DNA of 64,000 nt from JACVRW01 sp963850205 (GTDB lineage: Bacteria; Actinomycetota; Thermoleophilia; Solirubrobacterales; Thermoleophilaceae): NCBI GenBank assembly GCA_963850205.1, contig CAWKKJ010000008.1, positions 983,671 to 1,047,670 of the forward strand. The letters are read 5' to 3'. Both the position numbers and the translations under genes were made by a program. The notes under the pieces are model-generated. The model worked only from the letters and a program-made list of their open reading frames with translations. It was not told where the DNA came from and did no database searches. The stretch's first letter is position 1; every line of letters starts with the position of its first letter. Positions 53,447 to 62,297 of the stretch are shown piece after piece.

Positions 53447-55018
53447 ATGGCTGAAGTTGTCGTTGACCAACGTCGTCTCCTGAAGACGATGAGGTGGTAC
53501 GACGGGGTCGTCATCGGCCTGGCAAACCCGGGGTTCCTGCTGGTCGGGCTCGCCTTCTCGATCGTGTACCTGGGCGGAGCGTGGGCGCTCACGCTGTGGA
53601 TCATCTCGGCGGTGATCGGCGCATTGCAGGCGTACATCTACTGCGAGCCCGCGGCGATGTTCCCAGACAAGCCGGGCGGTCTCTCGGTCTACGCCCGTGA
53701 AGGCTGGCGGAAGCACTTCTCGCTTGCTGGGCCGATCGCCGTCTTCGGCTACTGGTTCGCGTGGTCGAGCGTGCTCGCGGTGTACGGAAGCTTCATCGGC
53801 CTGCTCCTGATCGGCGAGTTCGCCAGCGCGGACTCCGGCATCGCGACCTGGACTTGGGATCCCGCCGGGCTCTCCGCGGTGACCGCGGCCAAGCTGATCG
53901 GCATCGGCGCGATCATCGTCTGCTTCGTCTTCAACGTCCGCGGCATGCGCCCGGCCGTGGGGCTCAGCTACGTCGTGGCGGCGATGATGGTCATCCCGAT
54001 CGTCGTCATCGCCTTTGGCGCGTTCCTCACGGGCGATGTCGCCAACCACGAGGTCGGGTCGAGCTACCTCGCGGCCTCCGTCGAGTTCTTCGGCAACTCG
54101 CCGGGTTGGTTCAACGAGTTCGCGCTCATCATGGTCTGGCTCTACATCCTCGGCTGGTCCACCTACGGGCCCGAGGCCGCCGCGTCGTTCGCGCCGGAGT
54201 ACAAGGACACGAAGAACGACACCCGCAAGGCGCTTGCGGTCACCGGCGGGATGAACGTCGTTCTCGCGTGTCTGCTTCCTATCGCCGTGTTGGGGACGGT
54301 CGGCTACGACGTCATCGTCGGCGATCTCACCGGCGTGGTCTACCTCATCGATGTCATGCACACGATCGCAGGGGACACGCTCGGGACGGTGCTCACGCTC
54401 TGCCTCTGCGCGGGCCTGCTCCTGTCGATGAACACGGCGACGATGGACGGCTCGCGGGCGCTGTACGCCCTGTCCGAGGAAGGAATGACGATCAAGCAGC
54501 TGGGCGTGCTGAACAAGCACCACGTACCCGCACGCGCGATGACGCTCGACGCGATCATGAACATCGCGCTGATCCTGATCTTCCCTGGCATCTTCTTCAT
54601 CCTCGCCGCGGGCAACCTCGGCTACATGCTCTCCCACGTGCTCGCGCTGAGCGGCGTGCTCCTCCTTCGCCGCGACCGTCCGAATTGGCCACGTCCGTTC
54701 AAGCTCTCGAGGTTCTGGATGGTTCTGGCGGGGGTCTTCGCAGCGCTCAACCTGCTGTTCATCCTCTTCGGAATCGTGTTCCTCAAGTACACGGGGTACG
54801 CCTTCGACCCGGCGGACACGGAGTTCACCAACCCGACCGCCTGGGTGCCGCGCATCATCATCGTCGGCGTCCTCGCGCTCGCGGCGGGGATCATCGGCTA
54901 CGTCGTGGCGCAGCGCCAGCACGGCAAGAAGTTCAGCTTCCGGGACCCGAGCGACGAGCAGCCGTCGCAGGAGGCACTGGAGTCGGCCGCGCCGGCGGCC
55001 GCCACCACGTCGGGCTGA
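53447..55018 (+). CDS. APC-superfamily amino acid/amine permease (copy 1)
   Basis: A 523-residue transporter with about 12 helices. The N-terminal part has MRWYDGVVIGLANPGFLLVG and CEPAAMFPDKPGGLSVYARE, the substrate-path GxG region of the APC fold. Later SFAPEYKDTKNDTRKALAVT and LSMNTATMDGSRALYALSEE are family motifs. The tail is soluble and Ala/Ser-rich. It imports an amine or amino acid, presumably the substrate of the upstream FAD oxidase and aldehyde dehydrogenase. It has its own regulated promoter. Confidence 0.9.
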   Translation: MAEVVVDQRRLLKTMRWYDGVVIGLANPGFLLVGLAFSIVYLGGAWALTLWIISAVIGALQAYIYCEPAAMFPDKPGGLSVYAREGWRKHFSLAGPIAVFGYWFAWSSVLAVYGSFIGLLLIGEFASADSGIATWTWDPAGLSAVTAAKLIGIGAIIVCFVFNVRGMRPAVGLSYVVAAMMVIPIVVIAFGAFLTGDVANHEVGSSYLAASVEFFGNSPGWFNEFALIMVWLYILGWSTYGPEAAASFAPEYKDTKNDTRKALAVTGGMNVVLACLLPIAVLGTVGYDVIVGDLTGVVYLIDVMHTIAGDTLGTVLTLCLCAGLLLSMNTATMDGSRALYALSEEGMTIKQLGVLNKHHVPARAMTLDAIMNIALILIFPGIFFILAAGNLGYMLSHVLALSGVLLLRRDRPNWPRPFKLSRFWMVLAGVFAALNLLFILFGIVFLKYTGYAFDPADTEFTNPTAWVPRIIIVGVLALAAGIIGYVVAQRQHGKKFSFRDPSDEQPSQEALESAAPAAATTSG

Positions 55019-55085
55019 GCACGAGACCTGATCGTGGGGACGAGCTCATGCTCGTCCCCACGGTTCGCTCTACACTCGGTGGAGG

Positions 55086-55457
55086 ATGCCGGAGATCCCG
55101 ATTGCGCTGAGCTGCGAGTGCGGCCGCACGCACCAGGTCGAGCTCGGGGACCAGGTGCAATGCGCGTGCGGCAAGTCCTACGACACCCGCACGCTCGACC
55201 AGACGCGTCTCACGCGCGTTCGTCGCTCGCAGGCGAAGATGCGCCTTTACATCACCTTTGGGTTGATCTTCATCGTCGGCATCTCGCTCGCGACCTTCCT
55301 GGTCTGGGGCCTCAAGGGCGTGGCGATCGGGCTTCCCGCGAGCGCCATCGCCTGGTTCCGGCTCATCGGTCCCATCGTGCGGCGACGCGTGTTCTACGGC
55401 GCCGGCGAGCTGCCGACCTGGCGGCTCAAGTCGACGAAGGTCGAGCCCGAGCCGTGA
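55086..55457 (+). CDS. zinc-ribbon two-helix membrane protein (paralog A)
   Basis: A 123-residue protein. Residues 9-30 hold a zinc ribbon (LSCECGRTHQVELGDQVQCA, then CGKSYDTRTLD). Two hydrophobic segments (LYITFGLIFIVGISLATFLV and GVAIGLPASAIAWFRLIGPI) follow and a basic C-terminus ends LPTWRLKSTK. The same arrangement (CECG, CxxCGxSxDT, two helices, LPxWxLR end) occurs at 62298-62726, defining a family not described to my knowledge. Its stop overlaps the USP start (GTGA). Confidence 0.65.
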   Translation: MPEIPIALSCECGRTHQVELGDQVQCACGKSYDTRTLDQTRLTRVRRSQAKMRLYITFGLIFIVGISLATFLVWGLKGVAIGLPASAIAWFRLIGPIVRRRVFYGAGELPTWRLKSTKVEPEP

Positions 55458-55963
55458 GTACCGGCGGCATCGTCGTCCCCGACCGAGCGACGGCAAGCCC
55501 CGCCGCGGCCTCGGTCGCCGGGCCGGTGATGCTGCTCACGTGCAACGTTCCCTTCGAGGCGGGGGCCGTGCGGGTGGCGGTCGACGCGGCCGGCGAGTCG
55601 GGCGCCGAGCTCTACATCTGCGACGCCATTCCCCTCGGGTCGTACGCGTACATCGACCAGATGGCCCGCGTGTTCGCGGAGCACGCCAACCGTAGCGAGC
55701 TCGACGCCGTGGCGAGCGACGCACGGGGCAGGGGGATACGCACGACGCAGATGGCGTTCCACAACCGCAAGCCGGTTGCGACGGCGCTGGAGATCTGCCA
55801 CGAGCAGCGCGTCGGTCTGCTCGTCTTCGGCGCCGACCGACGCAAGCTGGGCCGCTGGACGCACCGGCGGGCGGCCCGGCGGCTCCGGCGCGACGCGCGA
55901 TGCCTGCTGTGGGTGTCCGACGACGGGTATCAGAAGTGCGACCCCATCTCGGGGTCGGAGTAG
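55454..55963 (+). CDS. universal stress protein (UspA) family (copy 1)
   Basis: A 169-residue UspA-fold protein from GTG 55454. A ~25-residue lead is followed by VMLLTCNVPFEAGAVRVAVD, the alternating helix-strand core, and the terminal half RVGLLVFGADRRKLGRWTHR, RAARRLRRDARCLLWV. The strict ATP-binding GxxGxnn(S/T) motif is replaced by GADRRKLGRWTH, so nucleotide binding is doubtful. USPs next to transporters often regulate them; here it is coupled to the zinc-ribbon protein and the permease. Confidence 0.8.
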   Translation: MSTGGIVVPDRATASPAAASVAGPVMLLTCNVPFEAGAVRVAVDAAGESGAELYICDAIPLGSYAYIDQMARVFAEHANRSELDAVASDARGRGIRTTQMAFHNRKPVATALEICHEQRVGLLVFGADRRKLGRWTHRRAARRLRRDARCLLWVSDDGYQKCDPISGSE

Positions 55964-56080
55964 TACCGCTCGACAGGTGGTACAAGCTCAGCCAGCGATC
56001 TTCCGACGCCGGTCCGAATCGCCGACGGTGCACCTGTGCGGATGGTGGACAATGAGCCCATCGCCCCCGTCGCACCAGGC

Positions 56081-56581
56081 CTACCCGCGCGGCGTCGAGC
56101 CGTCCGGCGCGATCCACACCAGGCAGCCCGCGTCCCGGCGTACGCGCCGGGAGGCGCGAGCAAAGCGAAGGCGCCCGATTCGATCGAGGTCGGGACCGAA
56201 CACGAGCAGCCCTGGTCTCGCTCGCTGACCACCTCGAGAAGGGCGGTGACCGGCCGCTTGGTCCGTACCCGCAGCAGCTCGGTCTTCACGCCGAGGTCCG
56301 CCGCGCGGCCGGCCGTCTCGCGCACCTCGTCGAGCGCCTCCTCGTGAGGCAGCGTGGTGCCCTCGGGCCCGTGAAGAACCATCGTCGTCGTATAGGCCGG
56401 AAGCGGGATCAGGTTCACCAGCACCAACGGCACGCCGGCCTCGATCGCCGCTGTCGATCGCCATGCGCTCCGCGCTCGGATGCACCCGCACCGCGAGCGT
56501 GGCCAACACCACCGGCCGGGCCCGCGTCGGCTCGGCCGATGAGGCGGCCCTGTCGTCGCGGCGGTCGCGGAGTTTGACCAT
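56081..56581 (-). pseudogene. universal stress protein (copy 2), two frame breaks
   Basis: Three frames read leftward from ATG 56579-56581 give one USP. They are an N-terminus KLRDRRDDRAASSAEPTRAR with ARPVVLATLAVRVHPSAERM, a middle VPLVLVNLIPLPAYTTTMVL and ALDEVRETAGRAADLGVKTE, and a C-terminus GLLVFGPDLDRIGRLRFARA, RRVRRDAGCLVWIAPDG. The last resembles copy 1 (GLLVFGADRRKLGRW). Breaks lie near 56450 and 56210. Divergent from permease copy 2 across the palindrome at 56623. Confidence 0.6.
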
Positions 56582-56622
56582 GGGCGCCTTTACATGGTAG
56601 AAACCCGCGGCACTGGCCGGGT

Positions 56623-56636
56623 GTACCAATTGGTAC
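56623..56636. promoter_or_regulatory. perfect palindrome between USP copy 2 and permease copy 2
   Basis: GTACCAATTGGTAC is a perfect 14-bp palindrome, 21 bp before the permease ATG and 42 bp before the divergent USP start. Its sequence differs from the ACAAATwTGT sites at 50198 and 53385, so a different regulator is likely. A GGTAGAAACC stretch just upstream also occurs (minus strand) near the 50198 site. Confidence 0.55.
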
Positions 56637-56656
56637 GACCACGAGAGGGAGAGTGA

Positions 56657-58160
56657 ATGGCGCACGCCGAGGTAGAGGAACGACAACTCCTCAAAGCTAT
56701 GACCTGGTGGGACGGCTTCGTAGTCGCTCTCGCCAATCCCGGCTTCCTGATCGCCGCGCTCGGCGCCTCGATCGGCGTACTGGGCACCACCGGTGCATTC
56801 GTCCTGTGGTCGATCTCGATCTGTCTCGGCGCGCTCCAGAACAACATCCACGCCGAGCTGGCGGCCATGTTCCCGTCCAAGTCCGGCGGCATCGCGCTCT
56901 ACGCCCATGAGGCGTGGCGCAAGTACCTCACGATCATCGGCCCACTGGCCAGCTTCGGCTACTGGATCGGCTGGTCGGTCGTGCTCTCGATCAACGGTCT
57001 CGTGGCCGGCACGCTGATCCAGGCCGAGTGGTTCTCCGACTCCACCTGGGCCGAGAACGCTCGGCACCTTCGACTTCACGCTTCCGATCGTGATCGGAAT
57101 CGGGCTGATCATCCTCGTCTGGATGTTCAACGTCCTCGGCGTCCGGCCGGCGGTCTGGTTCGGCTACGTCACCGGGGGGTTGCTGCTGATCCCCGCCTTC
57201 GTGCTGATGTTCCTTCCCTACGTGACCGGGGAATGGTCGAGCTCGAACATGACCTGGGAGATCGGGGCCAACGGTGGCCTGGCGCTACTCCTTGTGTGGC
57301 TCGTACTTCATGTGCTGGTCCTCGTACGGGATCGAGGTCGTGGCGACGTTCGCGCCCGAGTACCAGGACACCGAGCGCGACACCGCGAAGGGCCTTCGCG
57401 CCGCCGCACTGTTCTCCGCCGTGGTGTACGTGCTGCTGCCGCTGGGGGTGGGCGGCACGCTCGGCACCGCGGCAATAGCCGAGGACGCCACGTTCATCGC
57501 CTTTGTAACGAGGCCTTCGACGCCATCGTCGGCAACTTCCTCGGCGGGGTGATGATCTTCTGCGTGGTCGCCGGCCTGATCCTGTCGATGAACACGGCCA
57601 CCATGGACGGCTCACGAGCGCTGTACGGCATCGCTCGTGATGGGATCACGATCAAGCAGTTCGGCGTGCTCAGCCAGCGCTACGTTCCGGCCCGGGCGAT
57701 GACCGTCGACGCCCTCCTGAACATCTTCCTCATGACGGCCTTCGCCGGAGTCCTCGAGATACTCGCGGTCTCCAACGTGGGCTACGTGCTGGCCACGTGC
57801 ACGGCGCTGAGCGGGTTCCTCCTCCTGCGCAAGGACCGTCCCGACTGGCCGCGCCCGATTCGGCTGCCGAACTACTGGGTGCCGCTGGCCGCCGTGCTGT
57901 TCCTGATCAACCTGACCTTCCTGATCGTCGGCGGCTTCCTCTACTCGGGCGGGTTCCTCGGCATCGAGGGCTACGGCTACGGATGGGACAAGACACGCAC
58001 CGGCCTGCTCGTGCTGCTCGCCGCGGTCGTCCTCTACGTCTGGCGCCACATGGTGCAGGACAAGATCCCGATCAGGATGCGCGAGCAGGTCCCGCGCACT
58101 CCGGAAGAAGAGCGCCAGCACGCGGAGCTCAAGACCGCTCCGACGGCGACTTCGGTTTAG
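56657..58160 (+). pseudogene. APC-superfamily permease (copy 2), three frame breaks
   Basis: It is a paralog of the permease at 53447 (LLKAMTWWDGFVVALANPGF against LLKTMRWYDGVVIGLANPGF). The frame changes near 57060, 57300 and 57510; the pieces join without loss of core helices: HAELAAMFPSKSGGIALYAH, GTFDFTLPIVIGIGLIILVW, SSYGIEVVATFAPEYQDTER, AFDAIVGNFLGGVMIFCVV and SMNTATMDGSRALYGIARDG. The full product would be about 500 residues with a charged tail. Order and content are intact, so indel errors are as likely as decay. Substrate as for copy 1, unknown amine or amino acid. Confidence 0.72.
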
Positions 58161-58163
58161 CGT

Positions 58164-58941
58164 CTAGCCGAGCGGGCGGGCGCGGACCGCGGCGCTGCGG
58201 CCGCGGATGCCGAGGGCGTGCAGGGCGCGCACGCAGCCTGCGCTCGCGCGGGCCGACTCCCCGGCCCGGGCCGGTCTCGTAGCAGCGGCGTGGTCTCCTC
58301 GACGACCCAGCCGGCGAGGTCGAGAGTCTTGCGCAGGCCGCGGCGGTTGAAGACGAACCACTCGCTGCCGTCGCGGCGCGCGTCGAGCCGCGCGAGCGGA
58401 GCCGGGAGCCAGTCCAGCGGGCGGCTCACCGTGTCGAGCAGGATCAGGTGACCGCGGCAGACCCGCCGCACCGCCTCCAGGCCGCGCAGCGGGTCGCGCA
58501 GCATCTGCAGCACGTAGCCCATCACGACCAGGTCGAACTCGCCGACCTCGGCCGGGTCGAGCTCGTAGACGCTCAGGTCGCGCAGCTCGATACGGAGCCG
58601 AGCAGCTCGGCCGCGAGCGCGAAGTTTCGCTCCGAGGCGCGGCGATAGCGCTCGCCGCGCAACCGGTCGGCCGCGAAGTGGTCGAGCCGCGTCGCGTCGA
58701 GCACGTCGCTCGCCACGACCTCGCCCGCCCCGGCGCTCGAGCTCGAACGCCCAGAAGCCGTCCATCGTGCCGATATCCAGGCAGCGCATCCCGGCCAGCG
58801 CCGGCGGCCACGGCAGCCGCTCGGCCGTGGCCCGCAGATCCCAGCCACCGGCGTGACCACACCCGGCGCGACCTCGATCGTATGCCACCAATCGAGCTCG
58901 GCGACGCGCCTGCGCGCGGCGTCAGCGTCCGTCGTCGCCAT
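58164..58941 (-). pseudogene. SAM-dependent methyltransferase (DUF1698/CmoB-like), frame-broken
   Basis: From ATG 58939-58941 the protein opens ARRRVAELDWWHTIEVAPGV, continues one frame over with LPWPPALAGMRCLDIGTMDG (SAM motif I) and FWAFELERRG, shifts again for SDVLDATRLDHFAADRLRGE, then resumes with YELDPAEVGEFDLVVMGYVL, RVCRGHLILLDTVSRPLDWL and GSEWFVFNRRGLRKTLDLAG. The LDWWH opening and DIGTxDGFWxFE are typical of DUF1698-like methyltransferases. At least three breaks. Faces permease copy 2. Confidence 0.6.
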
Positions 58942-58986
58942 CCTGCAGAAGCTACAAGACGGACGCGTCGTGAAAGGGTGCGCCGG

Positions 58987-59413
58987 GTGACCGCCAGGAT
59001 CGAAGTTGCTGATCGAGGGCGCCGGCTTGCATTCTCAGTCGAGGACATCATGCGCTACCACGGGCCGGGCTCGCCCGGAGGAGTGGCGCACGCGTTCAAG
59101 GTGCTCGAGCTCGCCCTGCCGCTGCTCGAGCCCGACGGTCCTTGCGAGCGTCGGGAGATCGCGGTGGAGACGGCTTTCGGAGGGCCCAGGGGCCCGGGAC
59201 GCCTTCGAGCTCGTCACGCGTGCGGTCACCGGAGGGCGGTATCGCGTGGATGACTCGCTCGCGCGTCCCGAACGCGGCCGAACGCTGGAGCGCTTCGTGT
59301 TTCGGCTGACCTACCGGGAAGGGGGTGTGACGCTGGTCCTGCGGGACGGGTTCGTCACGGACGAGTTCATAGACCTCGCCCGCACCCATGAGCGCACCGA
59401 CAGGCAAGAGTGA
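58987..59413 (+). CDS. hypothetical protein, possibly FmdE-like, one frame break
   Basis: From GTG 58987 one frame gives LAFSVEDIMRYHGPGSPGGV, AHAFKVLELALPLLEPDGPC and REIAVETAFGG. After a break near 59185 another frame gives GPGARDAFELVTRAVTGGRY and RTLERFVFRLTYREGGVTLV to a stop at 59413. The YHGPxSPGG...A...DAFE.VTRAVTGG pattern recalls the FmdE family (FHGHxCPG...DAxQxxTGxTxG), a metal-binding protein linked to formylmethanofuran or molybdoenzymes. This assignment is tentative. Divergent from the methyltransferase remnant. Confidence 0.4.
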
Positions 59414-60483
59414 CGGCTCGACAGCTGAAGCGGGAGATGGCCGAGCGTGTGCTGGCGCGACCGGCAAACGAGGTGTACGACCTGGACAGCGGCTCGTCCT
59501 AGTCCAGGCGACAGTCGTTGAGCTGGGCTGTGCTGTAGCGGGACAGGCTCGTCACAGCGCAGCACGGGGGCCAGGCGAGCGGCGGTGGTGCTGAGCATGA
59601 TGGGCAGCGGATCGAAGGGCACGTTCCACCTGCGCCCCTCGAAGTGAAGGTGCGGCCCGGTCGAGAAGCCCGTCGAGCCCACGTAGCCGATCCGGGTGCC
59701 GCCCGAGACCGCCTGGCCCACCGAGGTGCTGATCTTGGAGAGGTGGGCGTACCAGCTGGTGTACCCGAGCCGGTGCTGGATCACCACGAGGTTGCCGTAG
59801 CCGCCGGCATTGGCCTCGGCGAAGATCGTGGTGCCCGCCCCGACCGCCTGCACGGGCGTGCCTTGAGGGGCCGCGAAGTCGATCCCGGCGTGACGCCGGC
59901 CGCCAGGCCGGGCAGCGCCGAAGTGGTCCGAGATCCGCCCCGGGACGGGTCGTAAGAAGCGCACGGAGCCCTCCGGTGCCGAGACCGGTGAGGAACCCGA
60001 CTCCCGGCGCAACGCCGAGATGGCCGCCGGGCCCGCCAAGCCGTCGACCTCCAGGCCCGCCGCACGCTGGAAGGAGCTCAGCGCCGCGCCGGTGCCCTGC
60101 CCAAAGACTCCGTCGACAGCGCTCTGGGAGTGGCCCTGCCGGCGCAGCAGATACTGCAGCGCGGCGACGTCCCAACCCCGCTGGCCCTCCCGAATCACCC
60201 GCGTGCCCAGGGCCGGGCCACCGCGCGGCCCCAGCGCTTTGCGCGTCTTGGGCCCGGCGATCCCGTCCACTCGCAATCCGTGGCGGCGCTGAAGGGTGCG
60301 AACGCCTCGAGCGGTCAGCGGACCCTGAACGCCGTCGACCGCAACCCGGTACAGGCCCTTCGACTGCAGTGCTGCCTGAAGCGCGGCCACGTCGGCGCCA
60401 CCCGCACTCGCTTGCGGGGCCGCAACCAACAAGAGCATCCATGCCGCGAAAGCCGCGCCCCGGAAAATCCGGACGCGACGCAT
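59311..60483 (-). CDS. M23 peptidase with two peptidoglycan-binding domains
   Basis: A 390-residue secreted protein. A signal peptide (FRGAAFAAWMLLLVAAPQAS, cleaved after ASA) is followed by two PG_binding_1 repeats (about 32-85, GLYRVAVDGVQGPLTARGVR; about 98-150, SAVDGVFGQGTGAALSSFQR) and an M23 LytM domain (about 175-300). The Zn ligands are in GGRRHAGIDF (His, Asp) and STGPHLHFEG (His). It cleaves cell-wall cross-bridges. The last ~90 residues after FDPLPIMLSTTAARLAPV are Arg/Ser-rich and antisense to the tail of the 58987 gene, so the true end may be near 59550 with a frame error. Confidence 0.8.
   Translation of the reverse strand: MRRVRIFRGAAFAAWMLLLVAAPQASAGGADVAALQAALQSKGLYRVAVDGVQGPLTARGVRTLQRRHGLRVDGIAGPKTRKALGPRGGPALGTRVIREGQRGWDVAALQYLLRRQGHSQSAVDGVFGQGTGAALSSFQRAAGLEVDGLAGPAAISALRRESGSSPVSAPEGSVRFLRPVPGRISDHFGAARPGGRRHAGIDFAAPQGTPVQAVGAGTTIFAEANAGGYGNLVVIQHRLGYTSWYAHLSKISTSVGQAVSGGTRIGYVGSTGFSTGPHLHFEGRRWNVPFDPLPIMLSTTAARLAPVLRCDEPVPLQHSPAQRLSPGLGRAAVQVVHLVCRSRQHTLGHLPLQLSSRHSCLSVRSWVRARSMNSSVTNPSRRTSVTPPSR
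59410..59502 (+). CDS. possible 30-residue coupled peptide
   Basis: A GTG at 59410 overlaps the stop at 59413 (GTGA) and opens a frame to TAG at 59502: TARQLKREMAERVLARPANE, then VYDLDSGSS. The composition is plausible for a helical peptide, but it is antisense to the poorly conserved tail of the M23 gene and too short to judge. Low confidence. Confidence 0.25.
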   Translation: MTARQLKREMAERVLARPANEVYDLDSGSS

Positions 60484-60514
60484 GCCCCCTTGCTCGGCAG
60501 CGGGGCGTGAATCT

Positions 60515-61333
60515 TCAGTCCGCGAGGAACCTCGCGAGGCTGCGCGCGGGGTGGCTGGTCACCTGCTCGACCGCGTCGGTGACGCCGGAGAACACGCCGT
60601 CGTGCAGACGCTCGAGCGTCCAGACGAACTCGTCCCGCTCGAAACCCTCCGGCATGTCGGCCACGGCGTCCGCGATCGTGATCTCCACGTGGCTGACCGG
60701 CCGGCCCAGCGCGCCCGAGAGCACCTCGGCGGTGCGGGGCAGCGTGATCGCTTGCGGCCCGGAGAGCTCGTAGACCCGCCCGTCGTGGCCCTCGTCGAGC
60801 AGCGCGCGCTCGGCGACGGCGGCGATATCACGGGCGTCGATCCAGGCCACGGTCGCCTCGCCGCTCGCGAACGGCAGCCGCCCATGTTCTGCGATCTCGT
60901 CGCGGTAGAACCGCGGGTCGGTGAAGACCTGCATGAACCAGCTCGGGCGCAGCATCGTCCACGCGTGACCGCTCTCGCGCACCGCCCGCTCGACACGCAG
61001 CGCCCAGCTGCCGGGCGCGAACGAGTCGGCGTCCTGCTCGGACAACACGACGATCCTGGCGTCGCCGGGCGTCTCGGCAAGCAGGGCGGCGACCAGGTCG
61101 GGCGCGTCCGCGCGATCCGGGCGGACGAGGTACACAGCGTCAACGCCGTCGATTGCGGCGGCCCAGCCGGAAGGGTCGTCCCAGGAGAACGACGTCGGGG
61201 TGACCCCGTCGAACGTGATCGAGGACGGGTCGCTGCTCCCGCCGAGGACGTCGACACCGGGACGGGCCGCGAGTAGCTCCGCAAGCGGCACGCCGGTCTT
61301 GCCCCGGACGCCGGTGATCAGGACGCGAGTCAT
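60515..61333 (-). CDS. NmrA/SDR-type NAD(P)-binding protein
   Basis: A 272-residue atypical short-chain dehydrogenase. The Rossmann start VLITGVRGKTGVPLAELLAA (TGxxGxxG variant), DDPSGWAAAIDGVDAVYLVR, ARIVVLSEQDADSFAPGSWA and the substrate region TMLRPSWFMQVFTDPRFYRD follow, then VAWIDARDIAAVAERALLDE. This is the NmrA/QOR2-like group, which binds NADP(H) and may act as a redox sensor or quinone reductase. Divergent from RidA. Confidence 0.86.
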   Translation of the reverse strand: MTRVLITGVRGKTGVPLAELLAARPGVDVLGGSSDPSSITFDGVTPTSFSWDDPSGWAAAIDGVDAVYLVRPDRADAPDLVAALLAETPGDARIVVLSEQDADSFAPGSWALRVERAVRESGHAWTMLRPSWFMQVFTDPRFYRDEIAEHGRLPFASGEATVAWIDARDIAAVAERALLDEGHDGRVYELSGPQAITLPRTAEVLSGALGRPVSHVEITIADAVADMPEGFERDEFVWTLERLHDGVFSGVTDAVEQVTSHPARSLARFLAD

Positions 61334-61537
61334 GGCGGATCTCCCCAGAGAAACGATGGACAGAAGCTAGGTGGGCCGGCGTTTGTCCGGCCAGCCGGGA
61401 TACTCGCGCTTCCGCGTGTTACTCCGCACCACGGAGAGCATCTCGTCGAGTGCGGCAGTTCGTGGAGCGCCGCGCGAGTACCGGGCCGGATGGGGCCTCG
61501 ACTACGCTGCGAGGCCATCCACCAGAGGAGGCGGCCG

Positions 61538-61924
61538 ATGACGAGAGAGGCAGTGTCAAGCGATCAGGCCCCAGCAGCGCTCGGGCCGTACAGCCAGGCG
61601 ATCGTGGCCGGCGGCTTCGTCTTCTGCTCAGGCATGGCCGGGATCGATCCCGCGACGGGAACGATCCCCGAGGGCATCGAGGCCCAGACCGACCAGGCAC
61701 TGATCAACCTCGCTGCCGTGCTCGAGGCTGCCGGCGCGTCCATGGCCGACGTGGTCAAGACAACGATCTTCTACGCCGATGTCGAGGACTTCGCCCGGCT
61801 CAACGAGGTCTACGCCCGGCACATGCCCGATCCGGCGCCGGCCCGTTCCGCCCCGGCCCATGTCCGGCTGCCCCACGGCCTGCTCATCTCGATCGAGGCG
61901 ATCGCCGAACTGCCCGGGCCGTAG
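61538..61924 (+). CDS. RidA-family enamine/imine deaminase
   Basis: A 128-residue RidA/YjgF/UK114 protein. The ATG at 61538 (after an AGAGGAGG ribosome site) gives SSDQAPAALGPYSQAIVAGG, VFCSGMAGIDPATGTIPEGI, MADVVKTTIFYADVEDFARL and the active-site end PARSAPAHVRLPHGLLISIE with the conserved Arg and Glu. It hydrolyses reactive 2-aminoacrylate and other imines. In this neighbourhood it fits detoxification of imines made by FAD amine oxidases. Confidence 0.92.
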   Translation: MTREAVSSDQAPAALGPYSQAIVAGGFVFCSGMAGIDPATGTIPEGIEAQTDQALINLAAVLEAAGASMADVVKTTIFYADVEDFARLNEVYARHMPDPAPARSAPAHVRLPHGLLISIEAIAELPGP

Positions 61925-62160
61925 GCGTCGTCCGGCAGGCTGGCGAACTCGCGCTTGACATCGCGATACCACCCGAGGCCGCTGATCGGGCGCTTCCATC
62001 GGCCGCGCATCGCCTCGTGGGCCTCGCGGTGCGTCTCGTCGCCGGCCGCGACCTGCGCCTTGAGGTGGCGGTCCTGGGCCTTGATGACTTCGTTGTGGTC
62101 CTTGCCGTGGTGCTCGACGTTGCAGGGGCCGCCGAGTTGCTTGCAGGTCATGGTCTTCAT
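61810..62160 (-). CDS. small DUF1059-like protein
   Basis: From ATG 62158-62160 the protein opens MKTMTCKQLGGPCNVEHHGK and continues DHNEVIKAQDRHLKAQVAAG, MRGRWKRPISGLGWYRDVKR. The MKTMTCKQLGGxC start with following His/Glu is that of DUF1059 small proteins (about 60-80 residues). Here the frame runs on for ~35 more residues antisense to the last 115 bp of ridA, which is unlikely to be real. The true stop near 61925 may be hidden by a base error. Function unknown. Confidence 0.55.
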   Translation of the reverse strand: MKTMTCKQLGGPCNVEHHGKDHNEVIKAQDRHLKAQVAAGDETHREAHEAMRGRWKRPISGLGWYRDVKREFASLPDDAYGPGSSAIASIEMSRPWGSRTWAGAERAGAGSGMCRA

Positions 62161-62297
62161 GGGCGGCAAGCTACGCCCGCCCGGCCGTGACGGCTTCTCG
62201 AATCCTGATCGATCAGCCGAGCCCATCACTGCTGCTTCCGCGTGAAAGCACAAGCCAGCACCGCCCCACGCGATCGGGCCTGTCGCCCTGCTGACTG

